This document shows positions 22,611-34,619 of a DNA stretch of 64,000 bases, piece after piece. This DNA is from Nematostella vectensis (taxonomy: Eukaryota; Cnidaria; Anthozoa; Actiniaria; Edwardsiidae). The stretch lies in assembly GCF_932526225.1 (NCBI RefSeq), contig NC_064035.1:20759969-20823968 (forward strand), given 5' to 3'. Every line of letters begins with the position of its first letter. Within the stretch, counting starts at the first letter, position 1. A model generated the notes under the pieces. It did not search any database. It was not told the DNA's origin and saw only the letters and a program-made list of their open reading frames with translations. A program made the translations under genes and the position numbers.

Positions 22611-24055
22611 TTGCGTGACCTCAACCAAATATCAGTCCAACAAAAAGTATGTGAAAGCTATAGGCAATGGCCTTATTTTTCAAGTTGCATGATAACCAAC
22701 AAAAAAGCAGTAATCAGAGTACAAGCTCATTCCCAATAAAAGAATTTAACAGTCGTTCAAATCAGGAAAGTGCACTTCCCTGTTCAAATCAAATCCTTTT
22801 TTCATCTTATTTTCTTCTGTTGCCTTTTTTGTCAACATGTTTATCTTATTTTTTCAAACATGTTTTTATTTTTTCAAACATAATTTTGTGATTTTGCCAC
22901 CTCCCCTCCCCCCCTCTGATTCCTGCTATGGCTTTGTTTGTTATACGAGTATCAAAACATACCTCAGACGTGTCTTGACGTGTCGTGACTGTTGAAGATT
23001 ATAGTAGTAGTTATTGAAATCCTAGTTTTGTCGATGTCTGTAGACAACTTTCACCCCAAACATTACCGTTGCATCGGCATTTTTCAAATGAAAGACAAAG
23101 AACAAGTAAATAAAGTTTCATTTTGTAAAAAAAACTTAAATTTCGCAAAGCTGTTTATATTTTTTAGGCGCACTGTGACAGCTAAATGTCAAATCATTAG
23201 ACTGAGATGAAACCTTATTGATGTTAGCCTTGATTAGCCCACTTTATACCGGGCAGTGGAATGTTTTTTTCTGTGATGAAAACTTTCTACAACTCGACAC
23301 AACTAGAACATGAAGCGATTTCCCGTAAGTTAGCTCTTTGGCGGGCAATTAAGATTTTTTAAGAAAAACCCGAAAATTTTACCGTGTGACTTTCCGGGTT
23401 TCTGAGTTTATCAGCGTTTTAAGAAACGACTACCTGGAAGCACAAGTAGTGCTTTTCCCTTCCCAATTAAAAGAAAACAAATTGAACTAGCTAATTATCT
23501 CATAAAGATTACTGATTCCACGTGAAAACGCTGTGTAGCCATTTTGGGAAACAAGGTAGGTTTAATAAAAACGGCAATATTTTTGGGGTCGTAGCTTTTG
23601 GGGTCACAGGTTTTAGGTCTTCGTTTTGTAGACACCCAACTTACACGTGTTTTGAAGTGAAAACTCTTTTGACCGATTACTTCGTCGAGATCAGAACTTC
23701 CTGTTCTCACAGATATGGCGAGGCGATTTCTTATGGGTGTTTTTTTTACAATACAATAAATATTTAAATAATTGAATGTCATTATCAATAAGAATTCGAA
23801 AGAATAAATCTGCCCTTACCCTCCTTTGTTGTTGATTCTTGCCTGAGTGAAGCTAGAAAGCGAGAACTTGGAGGTGATTGATCGCATGTTCAAACCTACC
23901 CGCGTCTCATTGGCTAATAAAATAATAACCATGGAATGGCTTCTTCGTCAACCGCCAAAAGGTTGAAATGAAAATCACGTGCATATAAACAGATAAATCA
24001 AAATGAATTTTGGAAAACGAAGCCAAATATTAAAATAATTTTTATACTAATTCTT
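22611..24055. other. No gene recognised inside the TIR unit
   Basis: Short open frames only. An 81-codon and an overlapping 97-codon frame near 23.5 kb lie on opposite strands and have no domain-like features. I see no DDE, tyrosine-recombinase or helicase motif. Confidence 0.4.
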
Positions 24056-24176
24056 GTATTCCGGATTCCAGCTTAAGTCTTGGATTCCGGATCCTAGTGT
24101 GTGGATTCCGGATTCCAGTAGCATGGATTCCGGATTCCAAGTCTCATTTTTTCATGGATTCCGGATTCCGGATTAC
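24056..24176. repeat. Right subterminal GGATTCCGGA array
   Basis: Six or seven copies of GGATTCCGGATTCC separated by short variable spacers (for example CTAGTGTGT, AGTAGCAT) end at the right terminus of the 4.7-kb unit. Confidence 0.8.
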
Positions 24177-24196
24177 CTGTCATAGGGCGAACTGTA

Positions 24197-26765
24197 AGCA
24201 AACAAAAATAATAGAGAGTGGGAAAGATGTCAGAAATTTCGATACTCTTTTTTACATACCTATACGCCATTGAAGAAAAGAAAAGAATTTAATTTCTCTG
24301 GAGATGTCAGGGATATTCAGGGACAAAAGATGGGTATAGTTGCTCTGATAAGCACCTGATATACTCTGATAAGTGTAGTAATTTGTTATTTTGTTGTTTC
24401 TTATGTAAAATACTTTTAATAAGTTTCAATATACAGTATGGTTACTTGCAAACAAACAAAAAAGAGCTCACCATAATTTCAAAATGCTTTATCTCCTAGG
24501 CTTGCACACAGAGCTTCTACTGATTCGTTGAAGGTCGAAGGGGAAAGACCAGATTGGATCTTTCTACACTTCAACAGTACTTATAAGCAACAACTATCCC
24601 TCGTAATCTAAATCCGCTTCCCTGACCATTTTTCAAATAATTTGCCCTCTCAAACGCTGTTTACAATACCACTAATACATTCACTTAGCTAATGATAAAA
24701 GCATTGATCTCGAGCGAAAGGCGAAAAGCGAAGAGAGGTGTGTAAACTTTTTGTTGAGTTCAGTGCTGGCCTCCATGATGGCTTTTGAGTTGTTCGGCGG
24801 CCAGAAGGACTTTTACGGACTTACGCATATCACGATATGAAGTACTGCTTTTGAGGATGTTTAGGGGCTCATGTTCGTATGGAAGACTAAAAGCTGGGTC
24901 GAAGTCGAAACGGCCATTTTGTTTTTTTGGTTGGTCAGCTCGTTTAGGCACGAAATTTGAAACGCTTTGGAAAGAAAAGGTGCCATATCCCTATAAAGTG
25001 TCCACCTGGAGGTATGACACCGTCTAAAGAATACTATAACTTTAAGAACTTTTTCTCAATTTTTTTGGTGGGTATGGTGGATGTTAGTTTTTGCTTTGTC
25101 TGAGCCAGCTGAAGCCGGAAATTCGCTTGATTCCATAATATTGCAATCTACAGAACTCTGGCAAAAACTAACAGCGACGTTTTAGCTTTGTATTGATGAA
25201 AATCAGCTTTTTGTATAATCTTATAGTCAAATTCTTACGCGCGCTCTCATTGGTCTAAAGAGTGATATTTTTTGTGGAATTCAATAGTTGAAAAGTGGAA
25301 TTCAATGAAAGCTCAGGTGTACCGCGAAATTTTTCCCAATGCGAATGATATCTTTCAAACTTACGCTTTTTTGAGAAAATCAAAGTTCTCATCAAACTAG
25401 TTTAGGAATGGATGAATGGACTTGCTTATAAGAAACTTTCGCTTTGAGATTTAGTCTGAATTTGCCAGAAGTTGAAAAACTTTATTCCAAGCCTTTGACT
25501 CTTGCGAGTAGGAAACAAACGAAGACGAAAGTCAAAACAAAACACCGACATTACGGCTCTTGGCGCAGAAAAGCCAAAAAAAACCATGAATAAAAATATA
25601 ATTGCTACGTATACACCTATTTCAAAAACGGTTGCACTTTCATTATCGCGGATGTGTGTGTCGTAACCCGCGGTGTATTATGGGTTGTAATTTCATACAG
25701 GCGGGAGATTTTAAATATGACAGCCGTCAACATTTGCCTCGAAGTTCTAACAAAAAGCTATAGACAGCTATAGATTTATGGATGTAAAAAAGTTCACAAA
25801 TGTCACTAAGTGGAAAAATTCACTTAAGGTGATTCCCTTGAATTGCACTGCGCACCCCTTTTGCGCATAGTGGCGCGCGCTGTTTGTTCGAATTTTCCGG
25901 TATTAAGTTCGCGCGCGCCACAGTTGTACAAGAAAACAAAGCAAAAGGCGCGCGTTTTTTACTTAAAATCGCTTTGACAGAAAAACGAAGTCGTTTACCC
26001 CTATTTTTGTTTGTTCAAATAGTTAAATATATACGGAAAACTGATATACTGAAAGAAGAAAAAAGTTGGCTTGAAGAATTCGTTTTAAATGCCGTAAAAA
26101 TACTTCAAAATGGCGCTTTTTCCCGTATAAATAGTGACGAAAACAGTGTCTTTTCTTGCGATCTCTTAAAATAGGATTTGTTTTGAACGTTTGCTACTAC
26201 GGGTTATTGTTTAGGAGGTCGGATTTTGGCAGCTCGACAAACAGAACTTAATTTTCTAAAGACTATAAGCACTACTTTTGAGAATTTAGAGTTGTGATTT
26301 TTCCTCGCACGATCAGTAAAAACGCGTCAAAAGTACGCCCCTCTGTTGTGAAAACGAGGTCAGTTACCCCTATTTTTTATAACATTTTAACTTGAATATT
26401 GTTTATTCCAAGTTTCAAAAAATTCTGGGTTGTAGAACTATTTCAACGGAATTACCTTAAACACAGCGGATTATTGGGGAAGAAAACTTGGAGATTTTTA
26501 CTGGGATCCTGGAACTACTGATGAAACTGGCGTATTTTCTTTTGCTTCGTTTTGTCCTAGAAGATGAAAATAATATTAAACCACGTTTTTAAACGAAAGA
26601 ACAAATGACTGTTCGTCAGCCTTTTTGAGCGATAACGAAAAACAAAACAAAATTGATTATTTTAGTGTTGACGAGAGAAGCCATTTAAGTGTATATAAAT
26701 GCGCGATTCTCGAATAGTCCGGCGGATATGTGCAGATTTTACCTTGAATTGCGCACTTTTTGCTA
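24197..26765. other. No gene recognised
   Basis: AT-rich non-coding sequence with several GCGCGC-rich patches (25860-25960). A 96-codon plus frame at 25884-26174 is Lys-rich without domain signs. Two diverged copies of a segment with the text GTTTACCCCTATTTTT / GTTACCCCTATTTTT (25990s and 26350s) suggest an old repeat. Confidence 0.4.
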
Positions 26766-26769
26766 AAGT

Positions 26770-29115
26770 TACCAATTTTAGCATAGTGATAGTTTTTTTA
26801 AAATACCCCTTACAAGATAGGCTATAGAGCCAAGCTCAGTTCGGCTTAAATTTCTTATTAATAATGAATATTGATTTGGCCGCCATCTTGAACCGGAAGT
26901 AAACTATTTTTTTTTCCAAAAAATAAATAAACTAGCACATTTTGAGAAAGTTTACTCATAGACGAATAAAATATGCATCAAAGAATGCATATTAACCAAA
27001 GAATTCTGGAAGTAACCGCAATTTTTTCCATTTTTGTAACTTTTACGGTGACAGCGATTTTGAACCGGAAGTAGTCAATAATAAATACTGGCACGCTTGT
27101 TTCACTTTGTGCCTTTTAACAAAAATAAAAATAGTTTAGGGAAATCTTTACAAGATAGGCTATGGAGCCAAAAAAATCTGATTAAATAACTGATTATCTT
27201 GCGCTATTAAAATGGCCGATAATTTTCGGGAAGTGAAAATCACGCGTCGATGCTCACTAAAAGTCGTCGAATGATAGAAAAGCCACATGTAGCCAGCACA
27301 AGTATACCAAATATACACACTCAATAGCTGGATAAAAAAAAAAGACAAAAGAAACTGCTTATGTGACAAGCCTGGTGGGGATATCAAGAAAGCGGGCCGC
27401 TCCAGCTATTGACTTCAAATTCTGTAAACGACCGCATACATGAATTTGTCCAAGTGCTACAAGATGAACAGTTTCTAACTGTAGAAACCGTTTAACTGGT
27501 GGCCTCGAGTGCGCGCTTATCACTCCTTTCACTTTTCTGTAGAATAAGGAAGAAAGGCAAGGAGTATCTCGCCAAATAAATACTGGTAGAATTTCGCGCA
27601 TGTACTGGCGTGATATTGTATCCTGTTGTGCGGATAGGGGGAAAAGACAGTACTTGCTGTATTCCCCGAAGCCACAGATGCTTTTTGACAGTTAGCCTTC
27701 AGGTCAGTTGAGATAAAAGACAGAATGTTTGACAACACTTGAGCGCTTCAACTGCTTCTATACGTTCGAACAAGTACAGAGAGTCGGAAGTAGACAAGGC
27801 AAGAATGCAGCTCTTCGTGAAGAAAGGAACAGCATTTGATGTCATTCACTGACGAAGGCAGCTATCATAAAACACACCACGAAAGCTGCCATTCAAGCAG
27901 AGCATTGTTGGGGGCAAAGCACTCCTCCCTGCCTCAGTACTTCCATCTTTTTAGCAGAATGGACAGTAGTTGCCAGCCGCTTTGGACAAACGCTACTAAG
28001 GCTTTCAAAGGCGTGCTAAGAAACCAAAGAACTATTACATGAAGAACCAAGAGCTATTAGATGCAAGATAAGGTGCCCAGCACGCTGCACTTACACACAA
28101 GCCAGCATGAAATGTTCATTCCTTTGCAGCTCCACTAAATCGTGTAACGATAAAGCTGTAAGATATCTGAACTGCATTAAATGAAGATAGCAGTTCTCAT
28201 CGGAGCTTGTAATTACGTTAGACCGACATATATAAAACACACTCTCTTTGTTTTATAAGAATCTTTTTTTAAGAATGCCCAGCCTGATATTTCACTAATT
28301 TTTAACAACATGCCTAGGCTCACAGGAAAATATTTTCTTAATATTAAATATCAATTTAATGCACATGCAAAATACAACTGTCATTTATCATTTGTGCAAT
28401 TCTATTAAAAATAATGCTTCATTGCCTATTCGTATATGCATTAAGCTGTTTTTATTAGAGTGTACAGAAACAGGTTTGGAAACTCTTCCGGTTTAAAAAA
28501 AACGGTAAAATTAATAGCAGAGACCTAATCAGTTTTGCCCTTTCCACAACTTTATCAAATGGATTTCATGAATATTTTAGTCGTAGACTATTAAACAAGA
28601 TGTGCATCTCTGTGCTTTCAAAAATGACAAATTTAATCTCCGGTGCAAAATGGCGGCAATTCTAATCAACCATATTAGTCGGTGATAAAAGCCGATTTTA
28701 TCTTGGCTCCATAGCTTATCTTATAAAGGTTATTTCAAACTACAACTGCAATAAAATTGGTGTCTTTTGCTAGAGAGCGCGGGGTGAAATAAACGTCCGA
28801 GGTTTTACTATCGACTACTTCCGGTTAAAGGTGACTATCTCATTAAAAGTTCCAAGAATGAAAAATATGCGGTTATTCTAAGCAATCTTGGGTTTAAATA
28901 CATTTTGTGACTTTCATTTTAGTCGTCTAGTGGCAAAACATGATCAAAATTTGCAAGTTAATTTACTTTTTTAAAAAAGGATTTTTACTTCCGGTTCAAA
29001 ATGGCGGCCAAATCAATACTCCTTATTTATCAGAAAATAAAGCCGATCTGAGGTTGGCTCTATAGCCTATCTTGTAATGGGTATTAAAAACCATCACTTT
29101 GCTAAAATTGGTACC
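26770..29115. mobile_element. Foldback-type element with ~350-450-bp inverted arms
   Basis: The left arm (about 26770-27180) and the right arm (about 28670-29115) are inverted copies. Shared blocks include ACCAATTTTAGCA at the tips, TACAAGATAGGCTATAGAGC, TTGATTTGGCCGCCAT and TTGAACCGGAAGTA. Each arm is itself two diverged modules about 335 bp apart, both beginning at the AAGATAGGCTAT block. The tips contain an internal palindrome (TTGCTAAA...TTTAGCA). The ~1.5-kb middle has no convincing gene. The structure fits a non-autonomous DNA transposon or foldback element; no TSD was identified. Confidence 0.65.
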
Positions 29116-30084
29116 ATGTCTACGTATATATTTGCTCTTTTTGCTCCAGTTCGATTCCTTTTTCATGCTGGATAATGCAGTGTAAATCAGTGAGGGTTTT
29201 GGATAGTGTCTCTTAAAGCTAGTCGGACCATCTGAGTCGTGAACCAGAAATGTGGCGCATCTTATTTGTGATAGTAATTCCCGGCATTAAGAGGCCTCAC
29301 CTTTGTGTGTTTTCGTAAAATCACGCAAAACAAGTGGGATCAAAATGTGCTGTAATCATCAAACTGACTAAACAGTTTGTAACAAAAAGTAAAAAGCCCA
29401 AATAGTCGTGTTCGTCAACCAAAAGACTCCGTCTGAGTCTGCCCTAAAGAAGTCTTATTAAAGACAAAAATTTGGCAAAGTCGAATTCCATTTTTTTGTG
29501 TATTGATTACATTAGATGACTAAATGAATTACTATGTATATCCAGGTTAATCCAGTTAGTCGAGTGTAAACAACTTTGAGGCCTATAGGCTAGCCAATCC
29601 AATAGGACATGAAGTATAACCAAACCTGTTTGTACGTGAGTGAGAGTTGGGTTGCCTGTGTGCCTGTGGCCTCACACAGGAATCCCAAATAAAGGTTAGA
29701 TTTAGAGCAAAGGTAATGTATAAACAAAGAATGACACGGAACCATGTTAAAACCAAGCGAAGAAGAGGTAAAACAGCGATGAAAGAATCGTATGCAAGTA
29801 ACGTTATTTGGTACCAATTCAAATAAGATGAGCCCTTTTGTTATAGGGAACAAAAACAGTTTTTAAATCGAGTGTGTAAAGAACCGCTATGATAAACACG
29901 TAAGTTCAGCGTTATGTTCTGAAAAAGAAGTTTACCATGCCATACCTCTTACTCTCTTAAATAGAGGGATTTGGGAGAAAGAATTGTTGTTAAAGCAAGG
30001 TCAATGTCGTTTCAACCCAAAACAAGATCACCCCATTCTTCTCCTAATAAAGCAGAAACCTTCAAAAACACTTGACTAATTGAC
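29116..30084. other. No gene recognised
   Basis: Non-coding. The overlapping minus frames near 29583-29853 are 79-87 codons, hydrophobic and lack domain features, so I treat them as chance. Confidence 0.4.
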
Positions 30085-30597
30085 TATTCCAATATCAAGA
30101 TAATCTTTCTTCCGAAGAATACGACCTCGAAGACCCAGCCTTTAGATTCCGGCATTATTGCAAATTGGAAGATCCACTACAAAAAGCGAATGCTTCGATT
30201 TATCTGTAGCAAAGTTTCAGCTACAATAACTGCGTCGGACATTGTGAAGTCAATCGACGTGCTCATGTCAATAGAGTGGGGTAAGCAGGCGTGGGATGAA
30301 GTACAGGAAAGCACTATCATTAAGTGCTTTAAGAGCACTGGTCTTTACCCTGATACTGAACTTGTAGACGACGACCCTTTTGAGGGAGAAGACCTTGTAC
30401 AACATGAACAAATCGACACTATGTTAGCAACACTAGGTGCTCCCTGCACCGCACAGGATCCAACCCGTGCAAACTGGCCAGACCAGGCCAGGGAGATTCT
30501 ATTTGAAGGTGAAACAAATAGTGATGACAATGAACCCGACGTTAGTAGGGACAAAGGAGACGACCCTGACATTAGCAGAAGCTACATTGCATGGTGA
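30085..30597 (+). pseudogene. pogo/Tigger-type transposase, C-terminal fragment
   Basis: The open frame starts in coding sequence without an ATG. It has the pogo DDE_1 signature LPKNTTSKTQPLDSGIIANW about 30 codons before the first Met (30190), then KSIDVLMSIEWGKQAWDEV and STIIKCFKSTGLYP, matching the end of the catalytic domain, followed by an acidic tail. The N-terminal helix-turn-helix regions and the first catalytic Asp are missing, so this is a 5'-truncated remnant of a Tc1/mariner-superfamily (pogo) transposase that would cut and paste DNA. It is open to its natural-looking stop, so it is not very old. Confidence 0.8.
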
Positions 30598-32324
30598 ATT
30601 CGTCAATTCGCCCAAGACAAAGGGCACGAGGAACTGTCTCTTGTTTTTGCTCGCACAAATGACATTCTGTATTCTTTACAATTAGCAGGACAAAAGAAGC
30701 AAACTACGGTACATAGTTTTTTTTAAATAGGGGTCGCAGTCTCTACCTTTTGACTTCATGATTTGTAACTTCGTGTACACTTCGCCATTGTTTTGTTTCA
30801 GGTGTTGTACAGTACACCAAATGCTGTAGACAATGGCGTCTCAAGCAATATGAAAATTGCGCAAAAAAATGTACGGAGACTGCTAGTTATGCACTCTAAG
30901 GTAGTTAAAGTTAATAAAAAATGTGTTTACTCTCGAATTTGATCGAAAAAAGTCGACCTCCATTAAGCGGACACCTCTATAAAACGGACACGTTTCACGG
31001 TCCCGAGGGTGTCAGTAATATAGAGGTTCCACTGTATATCTTTTTGACATGAGAAAACAGCCAATTTTCAGCAAGGAAACAATAGGTAATCACTTCTTTT
31101 GTTGTAGATGGCTTTGCAAACTAAAGCCTTTTCCTCTAATGCATATCTTAACATAAAAGCTCATCCCCCGTGTAAATGTAAAGACTTAACAATGTCACCT
31201 AATATACACGGACACACATTTACAACTTCACAACATTTAAAACTCTAGAATTATATATTCAATTTTACAACTGTTGCTCTTAAACCTACTAATTACGTTC
31301 AATTTAAAATGCAATGCGCTCATTCCCTTTTCGTCAGGCTAAAGCCACAAAAGCATCTATAGAGGAAAGACAGTAGAAAAACCCTATTCTTCAGACCTTG
31401 CAAGAGTAAAAAAGTAATATGAAAAGCGAGAAAAACATTATACAAAGCTTGAACTTTCAGCGTGTTTTGACAATACGTGATCAACTCTTTTGTTTCCACT
31501 TACATTACTTCACTTAAATTAGCTTTGCGGGATATTTTCCTTTACTTAAGTATCTAAAACATTTTAACACAAACCCCATGTAGAATAAACTCCTGACATA
31601 AACACGGGAAAGCAACTCAACATTTACAACCTCTAAATACAAAGGTAAAACAGGTGATGTATGACAATAGATAGAACAGCTCTTAACAGCACGCTTCAAG
31701 AATACTGATTACGTTAAGTAACAACATATTTCCTTGTTTCCTGTTTAGTGAACCAAAACCATTTATAGAGAAAAACTTAACAGAAAACCATATTCTAGAA
31801 ACCTTACAGAGGCAAGGAAAAATTATAAGGTAGGCTATAAAAATAATATAAGAGTAGGACTTTTATCGAGGTATGACAATAGGTGATCCATTCTTTTATT
31901 AACCTGGCACGAGGAAAACGCTTAAATTACTAACTTGAAAATAAACTTTTCAACTTAACGCATTTCTCTGATGATGTTAACGTAAATTCATGCAGAAAAG
32001 ACTAGCCCGTGTCATATAAAATACGGATAGACATCTCAACATTTAGAACTTTTAAGTACAGAGGTAAAAGGTTGAGGTATTTTTTGTGCTGACAGCAAAG
32101 TTATAAATATCATCCACTGTTTACTAAACGATGGAGACGATATTCAGGGCATAATTCTCTTTCGCAAGGGAAGGGTAGTGAAATACTTTATTGAAAATGT
32201 GCGAGATAATAAATTAAGAGACGTTGTAGAATAAAGTCATTGAAATTCACTCTGAGTCGTTGCATTTCATATTATATTAACCCTACTCCTCTAAAAATTC
32301 CTACCCACCCCCTCACCTTTTAAT
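30598..32324. other. Non-coding with diverged ~400-bp repeats and a MITE piece
   Basis: At 30955-31036 there is a short palindromic segment (TTAAGCGGACACCTCTATAA, later TAATATAGAGGTTCCACTGT) of a type common as MITE ends. From about 31070 to 32090 three diverged copies of a ~380-412-bp unit can be followed, for example ACAATAGGTAATCACTTC, ACAATACGTGATCAACTC and ACAATAGGTGATCCATTC at 31078, 31470 and 31875. No gene is visible. Confidence 0.45.
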
Positions 32325-32470
32325 ATTGTATAAACCGGTTTTATTAGTCTCATCCTCGCTCTGATTGGTCGCCATATGCCCTATTGTATAAACCGGTTTT
32401 ACTAGTCTCATTCTCGCTCTGATTGGTCGCCATTGTTCTCCATGCCTTTATAACCCGAACGGTTCTGTTG
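32325..32470 (+). promoter_or_regulatory. CCAAT/TATA promoter with a 58-bp tandem duplication
   Basis: The block ATTGTATAAACCGGTTTTA...CTCTGATTGGTCGCCAT occurs at 32325 and 32383. Each copy has an inverted CCAAT box (ATTGGTCGCC). A TATA-like CTTTATAACC follows at 32445. The first downstream open frames are the micro-ORF at 32652 and the RING-like ORF at 32800. Duplicated CCAAT boxes ahead of one TATA box suggest a strong RNA polymerase II promoter. Confidence 0.5.
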
Positions 32471-32651
32471 AATCAGTAACACCCACACAGTCCCCATCGC
32501 TCCCCAGTCTCCACAGCAACCCCCCCTCCCTAACTATTGGAATATATTTAAGTTATCTTGACTAAATGAAGAACGAAAAAAATTAAAACATGAAGAAAAT
32601 AAAAATAAAAATGTGAAATATATATTCAACCCATACCTATCAAAGCAAACA

Positions 32652-32738
32652 ATGGAAACTGCAGATACACAAGGGCTTGCATATATTGCCCTAGTCATTC
32701 CCAGCATACTACTTATACGAGATATCCATCACTATTAA
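32652..32738 (+). CDS. 28-codon hydrophobic micro-ORF
   Basis: It encodes METADTQGLAYIALVIPSIL and eight more residues, with one hydrophobic stretch long enough for a membrane helix. It is the first ATG after the 32.4-kb promoter. A second small hydrophobic ORF follows the 34.5-kb promoter in the same way. There is no homology that I can name, and chance is possible. Confidence 0.25.
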   Translation: METADTQGLAYIALVIPSILLIRDIHHY

Positions 32739-32799
32739 GGGGGCCTTTCTCCCACGGCCCTCTTTATTGTTGTTGTTTTACCCCGAAAGGAACAGGTTC

Positions 32800-33202
32800 A
32801 TGCGTCAAATGGAATGCATAATCTGCAAAGATGTAGATGACGTTTTTGTGTCCTCCTGTAAACCCGATCCATGGCCAATGCTTACATGAATGGCATAGAC
32901 ATCATTGCAGATCCCCGCAAAAGGCAAGGGTACTTATTCCAGTAATTACCATCAGTGACGATGAGAAGGACAACAATAACAACACCGAAGATGAACTCCC
33001 GAGGGTTAATGCAAGATTCGGGCTCGAAGCATGGATGGTGGGACCGCCCAACAGGGATACAGGGACCATCAATTTCTCTACAGGGGAGAGAATGAGGAGG
33101 CCAAGGAGGTGGATAAAAATTAAAGGCAACACTTTAAAAGAGAACATTATTTTATTCAAAACATTTTTGTTAATACAACTCATAATATTAAAACGTATAT
33201 AA
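32800..33202 (+). pseudogene. RING-finger-like small protein, frameshifted
   Basis: From the ATG at 32800 the first frame gives MECIICKDVDDVFVSSC, the start of a RING (C-x2-C...C). The next frame (from 32837) gives HGQCLHEWHRHHC, the H-x2-C-x-H type middle of a RING, then an acidic linker SDDEKDNNNNTEDELP and a basic end. Together they look like one ~130-residue protein with a RING-type zinc finger, broken by one frameshift near 32860-32880. RING proteins act as E3 ubiquitin ligases. The last Cys pair (C-P-x-C) is not clear. It converges with the minus-strand gene ending at 33225. Confidence 0.4.
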
Positions 33203-33224
33203 CGAAGAGAAAATTTATTTTCTT

Positions 33225-34353
33225 CTATGAAAGATAGGAGGGAGAGGTAGGGGCAACCCCCACAATTTGACGCACAATGTCTCTGGTCACACCCAAAACT
33301 TGATTCTCCCTCCCCTGCAACAATCCGGGTAACTCGTTCTTCTTGAGCATCTTAAAATATCCGTGGGAGAGAAACAGTCCAACAGATCTTGAATATAAGA
33401 TTTCTAATAGCCTTGCATAGGAAGCCCAAGCCGCTGACTCAGTCTTTGCATACCCTCCAATATCAATACAATCAATGGTAGCTCTGGCTTTATAAAAGGC
33501 TTCCTTCTACAGCGTTGGGTCTCGGTGCACTAAGGGATCCCACTCAGCCATCAGGTCAAGAATCAACGATTCCACATAATAACCCACGACATGCATGTTG
33601 TAAATATTAATCACATCATAGGTAGCCTGAGGTTCATCAACGACATTAAAAAGGTTCCATACACTCGTCTTTATTAACGTAAAAAGTACTATGATTACCA
33701 TTAGACTTCCCTTCTCTTTCCTCCTCCTCCCCCTCGCTGGTGTCATTCTCAACGACAATTATTTCTCTGCTGTGCGCCTTCGTTATCACTTTCACTACCT
33801 CTTACATCCCCCAATCGCTTCCTCCTCCTCCCCCCTCCTCCACCTCCTCCTCATCCACTTCTTCATTGGGCAGGCGATCTGAGACGTTTACGCAAATTAT
33901 AGGGAGTTTCTTTCCCTTGCCCTTCTTCTTGGAGGGTAGTGTCCATAGTGGCACACCCTTCTGCTTCTTTGCTTCCTTCGAGGGCTCCGCCCACATAAAA
34001 CGTTCGCACTTCTTGTTCGGAGGTCTCACGTCACAAGCAAAATACACACGACCGCTGAAAAACTGTCCACGGCTCACTCCAACACGGCAAATGATGTTAT
34101 GTTCACTCACAGGAAAATCAGTAACATCAATCCCCTCCTCGATGGACTCTCTCACAGCTTCTGCCTCGTCTTGATTGAAATAGAATCCACACCCCATCTG
34201 ATCTTTTGAAAAATCCACAGGAGTACCCCACCTCAAGGCATACCCAACTTTTTTCAACTCCTTTTTGGAAAAACACTTCATCATTATATACAAATCAGCA
34301 TTGTTTTTCTCTTCAAAGATTCCATCTTTTATATACTTTTTATGGTATCCCAT
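33225..34353 (-). pseudogene. GRF-zinc-finger-like gene and downstream acidic/helical frame
   Basis: The first frame (34353-33802, 183 codons) includes WGTPVDFSKDQMGCGFYFNQ, then FFSGRVYFACD and KKCERFMWAEP, which matches the core of a GRF-type zinc finger (G-R-x-Y/F...C...C-x-x-F-x-W) that binds nucleic acid. The usual first C-x-C appears only as a single Cys. A Lys-rich and Glu/Gly-rich tail follows. Beyond the stop the strand stays coding-like: ENDTSEGEEE, then after a frameshift VVDEPQATYDVINIYNMHVV and, past an in-frame TAG at 33507, ESAAWASYARLLEILYSRSV up to 33225. AATAAA near 33215 fits a 3' end. A TATA-like GTATATAAAAG lies at about 34325, so initiation may be at the later Met-Met near 34287. 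Confidence 0.45.
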
Positions 34354-34590
34354 GACCCCCTTTAAAGTCCAAAAGTCACGTCTAAAAAGTCTACGTCACT
34401 TCCGCCTGATCAAATCCCGCCAATCTCAAACCTCCCCTCCCCACTCCAAAGGTCAAAGTCCAATCGTTACGTCACTTTCGCCCGATCAAATCCAGCCAAT
34501 TAAACCCCGCCATTTTCTTCAACCAATCACAACACGCCAAGTCATCAACCCCCCTATATACACTACGCTAACATCTTATACAGTTTACAG
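34320..34590. promoter_or_regulatory. Divergent promoter with CCAAT boxes between two TATA boxes
   Basis: CCAAT boxes occur at about 34419, 34461, 34496 and 34523, with two TACGTCAC elements (near 34390 and 34470; half-CRE). A plus-strand TATA (CTATATACA) is at 34553 and a minus-strand TATA (GTATATAAAAG) at about 34325. The arrangement would drive the minus gene (33225-34353) and a plus transcript starting near 34585. It closely parallels the 55.5-kb promoter. Confidence 0.5.
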
Positions 34591-34619
34591 TCTGCATTAA
34601 TTTGCATTGAATACGGCTC

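Larger units (their letters stand above)
19471..24190. mobile_element. 4.7-kb unit with TIRs, 6-bp TSD and an NHL-repeat gene
   Basis: The left end reads TCGCCCCATGACAGGT and the right end, inverted, TCGCCCTATGACAGGT. The six bases ACTGTA stand immediately outside both ends (19465-19470 and 24191-24196). Just inside each end lies an array of GGATTCCGGATTCC-type repeats, in the same orientation at both ends. Between them is a decayed NHL-repeat gene (20356-22610) and featureless DNA. The exact ends plus TSD show that the whole unit moved as one. No transposase is visible, so it is non-autonomous or its transposase is decayed. I cannot assign a superfamily. Confidence 0.7.

Noticed and set aside
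25884-26174. 96-codon plus ORF
   Set aside because: Lys-rich composition in AT-rich repeat DNA, no motif, no promoter or splice context.
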